A DNA stretch of 35,297 bases, from NCBI GenBank assembly GCA_026988155.1, contig JALSLW010000077.1, positions 1 through 35,297 on the forward strand. Reading direction: 5' to 3'. Made by a program: the position numbers and the translations under genes. Below are positions 28,826-35,297 of the stretch, in pieces. The notes under the pieces are model-generated. The model saw only the letters and a list, made by a program, of their open reading frames with translations. It ran no database searches and was not told the DNA's origin. Within the stretch, counting starts at the first letter, position 1. Each line of letters starts with the position of its first letter. The DNA comes from Methylomonas sp. GTDB taxonomy: Bacteria > Pseudomonadota > Gammaproteobacteria > Methylococcales > Methylomonadaceae.

Positions 28826-29728
28826 GTGAAAAAGTTCAGTTTAATTCTTCCCATAATAATGTTTATGTGGTCGGCGAGTTCCAGTGCTCACGGACCTGTT
28901 CGCCAAAAACTAAAAGAAAGCATGACAATTGAAGCAAGCCCAGAAACTGTGTGGAACAAACTGAAAGATTTTGGCACTGTCAACTGGCTTCCAATGGTCG
29001 AATCAATCGATGCAACTGGAGGAAATGTTAAGGGTGCCACTCGCATATTGCATCTAAAAAATGGCCAAACTGTTACTGAAGAACTAAAAAAGTACGATGC
29101 AAAAAAAATGAGCTACGCCTATAAAATTAAAGATATGAGCATCGTTAAGACCATAAACCATGCGGGTGTAGACGAGCCTATCAAAGTTTTGCCCGTTACT
29201 GACTATGCCGCGACCATCACAGTAAAAAGCAATGGTAAAAATAGTGAGGTACTATGGAAAGCTGCCTATTATCGTGGCTATATGAACAATAATCCACCAG
29301 AAGCTTTAAATGAAGAGGCTGCACGTAAAGCTGTTCAAGCAGTATTCCTGGCTGGACTACAGAAGCTGAAAGCAATAGCCGAATCTAACCAGTCAGCTGA
29401 CCGCTCGAAGGCTTCAAATAATAGTGCATCCACCACCACTGAGACGGCTGCAGCCAGCTCCGCAATAGATCAACAAAGTGAGACCTCTTCGGATGCCGAC
29501 TACCCTGCTACTAACTTTGAACCTAAAGTTCTGTATCTAGACGAAAAAACAGTTCAGAAAAATACAACTGCTTTTGATGCCAATTATCCAGCCACAAACT
29601 TTGAGCCTAAAGTTTTGTATCTAGATAAAAAATCACTGCAACAAAGCGCTATGAATAAGGGAGAAACAACGGCCTTTGACCCTAAATATCCAGCGGCTAG
29701 CTTTAAGCCAAAAGTTATTTTCCCCTAA
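28826..29728 (+). CDS. MxaD-like periplasmic SRPBCC protein with repeated tail
   Basis: This protein has 300 residues from a GTG at 28826 with GGAG upstream; a TTG at 28814 overlaps that site and is less likely. A signal peptide ends near SSSAHG. Residues about 25-190 form an SRPBCC (START-like) domain with TIEASPETVWNKLKDFGTVNWLP, close to MxaD, a periplasmic protein linked to methanol dehydrogenase and cytochrome electron transfer. Then comes a Ser/Thr/Ala-rich linker and three copies of a D-x-x-YPATNFEPKVLYLD-type motif at the C-terminus. Ordinary MxaD proteins of about 180 residues lack this tail. No mxa or xox genes are adjacent, so the role is inferred from the family. Confidence 0.8.
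   Translation: MKKFSLILPIIMFMWSASSSAHGPVRQKLKESMTIEASPETVWNKLKDFGTVNWLPMVESIDATGGNVKGATRILHLKNGQTVTEELKKYDAKKMSYAYKIKDMSIVKTINHAGVDEPIKVLPVTDYAATITVKSNGKNSEVLWKAAYYRGYMNNNPPEALNEEAARKAVQAVFLAGLQKLKAIAESNQSADRSKASNNSASTTTETAAASSAIDQQSETSSDADYPATNFEPKVLYLDEKTVQKNTTAFDANYPATNFEPKVLYLDKKSLQQSAMNKGETTAFDPKYPAASFKPKVIFP
29492..29725 (+). repeat. Three coding repeats (YPATNFEPKVLYLD motif)
   Basis: The copies lie at 29492-29542, 29576-29626 and 29678-29725, spaced 84 and 102 bases apart, within the MxaD-like gene. Copies 1 and 2 differ at 9 of 51 bases, of which only one changes the protein (D to N). The third is more divergent (YPAASFKPKVIFP) and ends the protein. Confidence 0.9.
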
Positions 29729-29746
29729 ACCCTATCCCTTTTATTA

Positions 29747-29785
29747 TTGTGCCGATACCACTGGTCGGCGCAGTTTTCGCTTTCT
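29747..29785 (+). terminator. Probable terminator after the MxaD-like gene
   Basis: GTGCCGA (29749-29755) pairs with TCGGCGC (29765-29771), with flanking T-A and further CC/GG pairing possible in the loop. The T-rich stretch TTTTCGCTTTCT follows. It lies 20 bases after the stop codon. The arms resemble those of the terminator after dapD. Confidence 0.65.
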
Positions 29786-29799
29786 ATTGTTCTCAAATA

Positions 29800-29828
29800 T
29801 TGTCAATCTATCTGAGTATGTTTTTAAT
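29800..29828 (+). promoter_or_regulatory. Sigma-70-like promoter of the RCK-dsbB unit
   Basis: TTGTCA (29800-29805, 5/6 to TTGACA), a 17-base spacer and TTTAAT (29823-29828, 5/6 to TATAAT). It would start a transcript near 29835, leaving a leader of about 118 bases before the RCK gene. Confidence 0.6.
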
Positions 29829-29849
29829 CCGCGATTCTTCATAAACGCT

Positions 29850-29878
29850 GATTCTCTGCTAATATCTTTCAGAGAATC
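29850..29878 (+). promoter_or_regulatory. Perfect hairpin in the RCK-dsbB leader
   Basis: GATTCTCTG (29850-29858) and CAGAGAATC (29870-29878) form a perfect 9-bp stem with an 11-base loop. It lies just inside the predicted transcript start and has no T-tract after it. It may be an operator or an RNA-stabilising 5' structure. Confidence 0.5.
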
Positions 29879-29952
29879 ACCTTACTCTCAAAACCTCTGA
29901 ACATGTTCGACTTAGGGTAGATTAAAAGCCTATAAATTAAGGAGCTTACATA

Positions 29953-30645
29953 ATGAAAAATATTGTTGTTTTCGGATACAACAGCTTATCTTATGAAGCA
30001 ATCTCTAGGCTTGATCAGAAATCGCATGATATTCTGATTATTGAAACAGATTTATCTTTAAAAAAATTAGCAACAGAAAAAGGCTTTAAAACTGAAGATA
30101 TAGATTTTCGCTGTGATGATGACCTTAAATCTATTGGCATAGGTCAAAACATAGACGTTATATTTTGCTTTCTTCCTGAAGACTCCTGCAATGTTTTTTT
30201 AACTCTTTCAGCACGTGCCATTGATAAAGATCTGGATATAATCGCCATTGTCGGCTCAGCTCAGTCAGCTGAAAAACTTATTGCAGCCGGAGCAAATAAA
30301 ATTATTGACCCTTATCAAATTTGTGGTCAAAAAATTCATGAATTAGTCATAAAACCAGACATCACTAATATTATTGATCATACTGTTTTTGGCCGTGATG
30401 ATTTGCATATTGCTGAAATAGTTATTCCTGAAGGAAGTCCCCTTGAAAATACCTACAGCAGTGAATTATCACTTAGTGAACAGCATAATTTGGTTATGGT
30501 CGGAATAGTCGATAAAGAACTTGGCGAGGAAGTGCATTTTTGCATCGATGAAAAAGACCACAAACTTGATGCAGACGATATAATAATAGTTTTAGGCCCA
30601 TCTCGGGAAATTAAAGCATTTAAGAAAGAGGTTGCATGTGTTTGA
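29953..30645 (+). CDS. Soluble RCK (TrkA-N/TrkA-C) domain protein
   Basis: This 230-residue protein has a Rossmann-type RCK_N domain (about 1-125; MKNIVVFGYNSLSYEAISRL, DILIIETD) and a TrkA_C/RCK_C domain (about 145-225; PEGSPLENTYSSELSLSEQHNLVMVGIV). Such proteins gate potassium channels or transporters in answer to nucleotides. Unlike classic TrkA, the glycine motif is G-Y-N-S-L-S and not GxGxxG, so dinucleotide binding is uncertain. There is no transmembrane channel part here and no Trk or Kch gene nearby. The start has a strong AAGGAG. The stop overlaps the dsbB start. Confidence 0.8.
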   Translation: MKNIVVFGYNSLSYEAISRLDQKSHDILIIETDLSLKKLATEKGFKTEDIDFRCDDDLKSIGIGQNIDVIFCFLPEDSCNVFLTLSARAIDKDLDIIAIVGSAQSAEKLIAAGANKIIDPYQICGQKIHELVIKPDITNIIDHTVFGRDDLHIAEIVIPEGSPLENTYSSELSLSEQHNLVMVGIVDKELGEEVHFCIDEKDHKLDADDIIIVLGPSREIKAFKKEVACV

Positions 30646-31147
30646 TCTAATTAAATTCAATCCTAGAATATGGTTTTTTCTGGGCTTTATCAGCTGTGTT
30701 TTAATGCTGGCAACCGGCGCTTATTTTCAATTTGTTGAAGAAATGGAGCCTTGCCCTTTATGCATCTCACAGCGGATTGCCATTCTTTTGTCTGGCGTTG
30801 TTTTTTTGATTGCAGCCATCCATAACCCCAAAAATACCGGTGTCAAAATCTATTCTATTTTAGGCACAGTAAGTGCGCTGTTAGGTGCCAGCATTTCAAT
30901 TCGCCATATCTGGATACAGAACCTGCCTGCCGACGAAGTTCCTGAATGCGGTCCAGGCCTTGGCTATGTTTTTGAAAACTTTCCGCTAATGGATACTATT
31001 AAATTGATGTTTAATGGTTCTGGCGAATGCGCTGATATCCTATGGACATTTTTAGGCATCAGCATTCCTGGCTGGACTTTAGTTGCCTTTTTAGGACTGG
31101 CCACTTTAAGTTTATTGCAGCAATGGAATAAACCCAATAATACTTAA
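30638..31147 (+). CDS. dsbB: Disulfide bond formation protein B
   Basis: This inner-membrane protein (169 residues from the GTG at 30638) reoxidises DsbA using quinones. It has four hydrophobic segments, the first redox pair CPLC in MEPCPLCISQRIAI after segment 1, and the second pair formed by Cys in PECGPGLGY and SGECADILW in the second periplasmic loop. The GTG has GAGG 6 bases upstream and overlaps the RCK stop (GTGTTTGA), so the two are coupled; a TTG at 30632 is the alternative start. dsbA is not in the window. Confidence 0.95.
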   Translation: MFDLIKFNPRIWFFLGFISCVLMLATGAYFQFVEEMEPCPLCISQRIAILLSGVVFLIAAIHNPKNTGVKIYSILGTVSALLGASISIRHIWIQNLPADEVPECGPGLGYVFENFPLMDTIKLMFNGSGECADILWTFLGISIPGWTLVAFLGLATLSLLQQWNKPNNT

Positions 31148-31174
31148 AAACTAAGCCAAAGTAATTATTTTTAC

Positions 31175-31219
31175 CCTCTCAATGAGAATGCATTCCCTAG
31201 ATGCATTCTCATTGAGAGG
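31175..31219. repeat. Perfect 19-bp inverted repeat after dsbB
   Basis: CCTCTCAATGAGAATGCAT (31175-31193) and its exact complement (31201-31219) flank a 7-base loop TCCCTAG. It sits 27 bases after dsbB and just before the ribosome site of the next gene. There is no T-tract on the plus-strand side, so it is not a standard intrinsic terminator. The arms carry AATGAGAAT, which looks like half of a Fur box. Confidence 0.9.
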
Positions 31220-31253
31220 CCATAGATACAGTCTAAATCACTGGAGAACCAAA

Positions 31254-32060
31254 ATGAAACTACCTTTTTTATTAGCCAGTTTATTTCTAGTCTCATGTGC
31301 AGCCATCCCTCCTACTGACCAATCAGCTTTACAGCAAGCAATAAATGGCAAACACCGCTCAGAACAGCACAAAATCCGTGACCAATACCGCCATCCGGAA
31401 AGGACACTGACTTTTTTTGAAGTCGAGCCCAATATGGCGGTAGTAGAAATATGGCCTGGAGGAAAAGGCTGGTATACAGAAATTCTTGCACCCATGCTAA
31501 AAGACAGCGGTACATATTATGCTGCACAATATTCCAATGATTCGGGCATAGCTTATTTTACAAAGAACTTAAAAAAGTTTAATGATAAAATTAATGCTCA
31601 GCCAGAAATCTATAGCAAAACCATTATAGGCACATTACAGCCACCCAATCAGATAGATATTGCGCCAAAAAATTCAATAGACCGTGTACTCACTTTTCGC
31701 AATGTACATAACTGGATGAGAAATGGCCAGGCTGAGATTGTATTTAAGGCCATGTATGATGTCTTAAAAACTGGAGGCATATTGGGCATTGTCGAACACC
31801 GTGCTTTAACAGGATCTAAGCAAGATCCAAAAGCACTATCAGGCTATGTTACTGAAAAACATGTTATAGCCTTAGCTGAAAAAGCGGGCTTTAAACTTGC
31901 CGCCAAATCTGAAATTAATGCCAACCCCAAAGATACGACCATTCACCCCAAAGGCGTTTGGACACTGCCCCCTACAATGCGCTTGAAAGATCAGGATAGA
32001 GAGAAATATCTAGCTATCGGTGAAAGTGACAGGATGACGCTTAAATTTGTAAAAAAATAA
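31254..32060 (+). CDS. Lipoprotein with class I methyltransferase fold
   Basis: This protein (268 residues from the ATG at 31254, with GGAG upstream) has a lipoprotein signal MKLPFLLASLFLVSC, so it should be anchored in the envelope. The rest matches the predicted methyltransferase group COG4798. VVEIWPGGKGWYTEILAP stands at motif I, YAAQYS at the acid-loop region, then VLTFRNVHNW, LKTGGILGIVEHR and a C-terminal sheet. The glycine-rich motif is WPGGKGW, not the usual GxGxG. SAM is not expected in the periplasm, so the true reaction is unknown. An in-frame GTG/ATG-type start further up would run through the inverted repeat and is rejected. Confidence 0.82.
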   Translation: MKLPFLLASLFLVSCAAIPPTDQSALQQAINGKHRSEQHKIRDQYRHPERTLTFFEVEPNMAVVEIWPGGKGWYTEILAPMLKDSGTYYAAQYSNDSGIAYFTKNLKKFNDKINAQPEIYSKTIIGTLQPPNQIDIAPKNSIDRVLTFRNVHNWMRNGQAEIVFKAMYDVLKTGGILGIVEHRALTGSKQDPKALSGYVTEKHVIALAEKAGFKLAAKSEINANPKDTTIHPKGVWTLPPTMRLKDQDREKYLAIGESDRMTLKFVKK

Positions 32061-32085
32061 ATTACAGGAAAAATAATAAAATTAC

Positions 32086-32287
32086 TTATACACCTTAACA
32101 GACAACTTTATTCCTTTTTCTAATAAAAAAACTTTAAACTAATATTGACTTACCTAAGCACTTAATAAATATTGCATTTTAATTCTGCCTCTATTTTACA
32201 CAATTTAATGGGATAGCAATAAAAACAAGCAGTAAAGCAACATAAAAAGTATTAATCCACAAAGTTATCCACAGATTCTGTGAGTAA
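32086..32287. other. Cluster of DnaA-box-like sites, origin-like
   Basis: The gap 32061-32525 before priA is very AT-rich. It contains one perfect E. coli R1-type DnaA box TTATCCACA (32265-32273) and near matches at 32253-32261 (TAATCCACA), 32194-32202 (TTTTACACA), 32086-32094 (TTATACACC) and, inverted, 32279-32287 (TGTGAGTAA). T-runs follow at 32288-32300. This looks like a replication-origin-type cluster, but neither dnaA, dnaN, mnmG nor a strand switch is present. Confidence 0.35.
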
Positions 32288-32330
32288 CTTTTTTTATTTA
32301 GCTTAAGGCAAAAGGAAATAAATAACCCAC

Positions 32331-32453
32331 TCAATTCACGAAGTATTTTTGCTTGTATTTGTTTTGTTGCTGAGAGCGAACAGTAGATTTTTTAACTTTA
32401 ACAATAAGTGCAAATACGGTCAAAATGAAACTTAACTGACCCGGGGTATTCAT
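32331..32453 (-). CDS. Possible 40-residue hydrophobic peptide
   Basis: On the minus strand before priA, an ATG at 32451-32453 opens a frame of 40 codons ending in TGA. The product begins MNTPGQLSFILTVFALIV, a single hydrophobic stretch, followed by a basic, Gln/Lys-rich tail (KVKKSTVRSQQQNKYKQKYF). This resembles small membrane peptides such as type I toxins in build only. I see no strong ribosome site and do not recognise a family, so it may be chance. Confidence 0.3.
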   Translation of the reverse strand: MNTPGQLSFILTVFALIVKVKKSTVRSQQQNKYKQKYFVN

Positions 32454-32525
32454 TTCTGCTGTCTAAGTACAACCATCTGTTCAAAATTATGAATACAGAT
32501 GTAATTATTCAAAAAATCATCATTA

Positions 32526-34745
32526 ATGGCCAACTCTTCTGAACAAAAAAAACTGATTATTCAAGTCGCCATTCCTATCCCAGTAAACCGTATATTTGAT
32601 TATCTAGCACCAAAAGGGACTACTTCCATATCTCCAGGCACACGTGTTCTGGTTCCCTTTGGAAACGCTAAGAAAGTAGCTTTTGCTGTAGGCATTATAG
32701 AAAATAGCAATATTAAAAATGATCGTTTAAAGCCCATCATTGAAATTTTAGATGAATACTCCTTGCTCAGTGAACAAGATTATCAATTAGTATTATGGGC
32801 TCAGCATTATTATCACCATCCCTTAGGTGAGGTTTTTAGTGCTGCCTTTCCCGTTTCCCTCAGAAAAGGAAAGAAATCCGTTGTTGCTCAGGAAAAACAC
32901 TACAAACTTTCTGCTAAAGGTAAATGTTTAAACCCTGAACAATTAAAAAAAACGCCCAAACAGAAACAGATATTCAAGATGTTTCAGCAGCCTGTTCTGA
33001 GTTTAACTAGCGCAGACCTGGCTCAACAGCACAAGAATTGGCGACCTGCTATTAAAGCCCTGCTAGAAAAGGATTTATTGAGTATAGAATTGCAAGCCAA
33101 AGCATCAAAAAAAATATTCGATAAAACTGAAACGGCATTGCAGGCAAATGAACAGCAGTCCAAAGCGATTAAACAGTTAATTGCAAGAATAGGGCAATTT
33201 TCTGTCTGTCTATTAGAAGGTGTTACTGGCAGTGGCAAAACTGAAGTGTATATGCAGGTAATTCAGCAAGTACTTGATTTAGACTTGCAAGTTCTGGTAT
33301 TACTGCCCGAAATCACCTTAACCCCCCAGCTGCAGGATCGCTTTAAACGAAGGTTTTCTGCCAATTTATCTATATCTCACTCCAAACTGACTGACAATCA
33401 GCGACATTGCGCCTGGTTAGAAATGCAGCAGGGCCATAGCTCAATCCTTTTGGGAACACGTTCTGCTCTATTTACGCCATTAAAAAAACCTGGACTTATT
33501 ATTTTGGATGAAGAACACGACTCATCATTTAAACAGCAAAAAGGTTTCCTTTATTCTGCACGTGACCTTGCCATTGTAAAAGGTAAACTTTTTAATATAC
33601 CCGTTATTTTGGGCACAGCAACCCCATCATTAGAATCGCTTTACAACGCACACAATAAACGTTATCAGCTAATACACCTATCTGAAAGGGCAGGCACTGC
33701 GGTGAAACCAAAATTATTGCTATTCGATATTCGCAATAAAAGATTGCAAGACGGACTTTCAGAACCGTTAATTACACAAATAAAAAACACACTGGCTAAA
33801 AATGAACAGGTTTTATTATTTTTAAACCGACGGGGCTATGCACCCGTACAAATTTGTCATTCCTGTGCATGGGTTGCACGCTGTCATCATTGCGATACCA
33901 GCTTAGTCATTCATTATGAAGAAAAACGCTTACGCTGCCATCACTGTGGCTATCAGCAACATTTAACTCCTCATTGCCCTGCCTGCAAAACAGGTGAACT
34001 CAAAGCATTAGGCCTAGGTACTGAACGAGTTGAAAAAAGCCTGCATGCTCTATTTCCGCAACAAAAAATAGTGCGTTTAGATAGAGATTCAACACAGAGA
34101 AAAGGATCGCTTGAAAATCATCTTGATCAGATTAACCAAGGAAAAGTCGACATTATTCTAGGAACTCAAATGCTGGCTAAAGGCCATCACTTTCCAAATG
34201 TGACTTTAGTTGCAATTTTGGATGTAGACAGCGGTCTATTTAGCATTGACTATCACGCCACCGAAAAACTGGCACAGTTGATTATTCAAGTTGCAGGACG
34301 TGCCGGGCGGGCAGAAAAGCCCGGAAAAGTGATTCTGCAAACCAGACAGCCGGACCATCCTTTACTGAATGTACTGCTAAAACAGGGCTATAACAGCTTT
34401 GCCCAGACAGCTCTGGCTGAACGGCAACAGGCCATGCTTCCACCTTTTAGCTCTCAGGCTCTGTTAAGAGTTTACGCTGGCAACCCAGCAGATCCGCAGA
34501 TGCTATTAAAAAAGGTATGCGAGATTATTCAAAATATGGAATCCTACAATACTCTAGTTTTAGGCCCCGTTTCTGCACCCATGGCAAAACGTGAGGGTAA
34601 TTATCATTTTCAATTATTATTGCAAAATAATCACCGAAAAAAACTTCAGTCACTGTTAGGCCTGCTTGTTCCGCAGTTATATTTATTAAAGGAAGCCAGA
34701 AAAGTACGCTGGTCTATAGATGTTGATCCTGTTGATTTGTATTAA
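32526..34745 (+). CDS. priA: Primosomal replication restart helicase PriA
   Basis: This 739-residue protein is a 3'-5' helicase that reloads the replisome at stalled forks. It has the N-terminal 3'BD domain (VAIPIPVNRIFDYLAP), Walker A GVTGSGKT near residues 233-240, a DEEH box in ILDEEHDSSFK, and helicase motif GTATPSLES. Two zinc sites are made of eight cysteines (CHSC, CHHC, CHHC, CPAC; about 443-488), followed by QVAGRAGRAEKPG. Length is standard. The ATG at 32526 has no obvious Shine-Dalgarno sequence. SSB, its usual partner through the DIPF tip, is encoded 14 kb to the left. Confidence 0.97.
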   Translation: MANSSEQKKLIIQVAIPIPVNRIFDYLAPKGTTSISPGTRVLVPFGNAKKVAFAVGIIENSNIKNDRLKPIIEILDEYSLLSEQDYQLVLWAQHYYHHPLGEVFSAAFPVSLRKGKKSVVAQEKHYKLSAKGKCLNPEQLKKTPKQKQIFKMFQQPVLSLTSADLAQQHKNWRPAIKALLEKDLLSIELQAKASKKIFDKTETALQANEQQSKAIKQLIARIGQFSVCLLEGVTGSGKTEVYMQVIQQVLDLDLQVLVLLPEITLTPQLQDRFKRRFSANLSISHSKLTDNQRHCAWLEMQQGHSSILLGTRSALFTPLKKPGLIILDEEHDSSFKQQKGFLYSARDLAIVKGKLFNIPVILGTATPSLESLYNAHNKRYQLIHLSERAGTAVKPKLLLFDIRNKRLQDGLSEPLITQIKNTLAKNEQVLLFLNRRGYAPVQICHSCAWVARCHHCDTSLVIHYEEKRLRCHHCGYQQHLTPHCPACKTGELKALGLGTERVEKSLHALFPQQKIVRLDRDSTQRKGSLENHLDQINQGKVDIILGTQMLAKGHHFPNVTLVAILDVDSGLFSIDYHATEKLAQLIIQVAGRAGRAEKPGKVILQTRQPDHPLLNVLLKQGYNSFAQTALAERQQAMLPPFSSQALLRVYAGNPADPQMLLKKVCEIIQNMESYNTLVLGPVSAPMAKREGNYHFQLLLQNNHRKKLQSLLGLLVPQLYLLKEARKVRWSIDVDPVDLY

Positions 34746-34857
34746 GGCCATTTGATGGATAAAGCACCTACATACAACCTTAACCGAATGCATGGTAGCT
34801 TAAAAAAAGACACGAGGTTAGAACGCCCTTTGAAGCTGTCGAATGTTGGTATAGAAT

Positions 34858-35091
34858 AAAGCAGGACAAGCTCAGCCCTCTTTAGACGTGCTAAAAAAAA
34901 TTGCAAAAGCAATGTATGTTAGTACTGACTTCTTGCTATTTGAGGAACATGAACGTGGTCCCAGTGATGATATGACTTTACAATTCGAAGCCATCAGCCA
35001 ATTCACAGAGGAAGAAAAGGAAATTACCAAAGCCTTATTGGAAAGCCTGATTTTAAAGCATGATGCCAACCGCTTTTCAATGACTGGGTAG
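34858..35091 (+). pseudogene. Remnant of an XRE-family regulator
   Basis: The frame ending at 35091 encodes the C-terminal part of a helix-turn-helix XRE regulator. It reads AGQAQPSLDVLKKIAKAM, then YVSTDFLLFEEHERGPSDD, and ends with LILKHDANRFS. Upstream a stop in frame (TAG at 34852-34854) cuts it off from any helix-turn-helix domain. A different frame (34755-34859) gives a short peptide with no clear similarity. The N-terminal DNA-binding half is lost or scrambled around 34850, so this should be inactive. A GTG at 34888 would allow a 67-residue product. Confidence 0.7.
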
Positions 35092-35148
35092 TTCAGGAAT
35101 GACCGGAGATTTTAATTATCATTTTGAAAGGGACTTAACCAAGGCAAT

Positions 35149-35297
35149 CAGTATATCAAGGGGTCAGCCATGAAATCAATCAAAAGATTCAAGCAACCAC
35201 AATAAAATATTGGAGCAATAATTAAAGTAGTCTTGATCGTAAACTTGATTCCTAAGAGATTTGGTTATAAATCAAGTTGGCCGACCCCTTGATACTG
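35149..35297. mobile_element. MITE-like element with terminal inverted repeats
   Basis: The left end CAGTATATCAAGGGGTCAGC (continuing CA; 35149-35170) is matched in inverted orientation by TGGCCGACCCCTTGATACTG (35278-35297), with a 2-base indel and one mismatch. The inner right side also has a hairpin AACTTGATT / AATCAAGTT (35242-35250 and 35270-35278). The interior of about 107 bases has no gene. It looks like a miniature inverted-repeat element or a transposon-derived repeat. The window ends on its last terminal-repeat base. Confidence 0.65.

Overview
The window reads as chromosomal DNA of an AT-rich gammaproteobacterium that lives on one-carbon compounds, most likely a methanotroph of the order Methylococcales. 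Two things point there: a complete four-gene fhc operon for the formyltransferase/hydrolase complex of the tetrahydromethanopterin formaldehyde-oxidation pathway, and a periplasmic MxaD-like protein of the kind linked to methanol dehydrogenase. The gyrA-serC-pheA-hisC-tyrA/aroA-cmk-rpsA-ihfB order is the usual gammaproteobacterial aromatic amino acid/S1 cluster. The taxonomic call is inference; no rRNA or other marker lies in the window, and I saw no tRNA, CRISPR array or intact transposase.

Layout. Bases 27-2817 (minus) are feoABC for ferrous iron uptake, behind a promoter overlapped by a Fur-like box. Bases 3015-14292 (minus) are the large housekeeping cluster gyrA, serC, pheA, hisC, a tyrA-aroA fusion, cmk, rpsA, ihfB and lapA, cut by strong intrinsic terminators after cmk and after rpsA. 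Bases 14482-16099 (minus) hold a phosphatase, a Dabb-domain protein and a dienelactone hydrolase-like protein. Bases 16252-18581 (plus) hold a chemoreceptor with a haem-binding CxxCH sensor domain, then ssb. Bases 18958-23597 (minus) are fhcB-A-D-C.

The right third is mostly plus strand. It holds a beta-propeller (BNR) lipoprotein, a small exported protein on the minus strand, an M48 metallopeptidase lipoprotein, dapC-dapD for lysine/peptidoglycan synthesis, the MxaD-like protein with a repeated tail, an RCK-domain protein overlapping dsbB, a lipoprotein with a methyltransferase fold, and priA. The last 550 bases hold a decayed XRE regulator and a short element with inverted terminal repeats that ends exactly at the window end.

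The best candidates for something new are the repeated 'YPATNFEPKVLYLD' tail on the MxaD-like protein, the haem chemoreceptor, the DnaA-box cluster and small antisense reading frame before priA, a 19-bp perfect inverted repeat after dsbB, a small minus-strand frame with an in-frame amber codon after dapD, and the terminal-repeat element at the right edge. I did not find a clearly novel multi-gene system such as a defence island or biosynthetic cluster.
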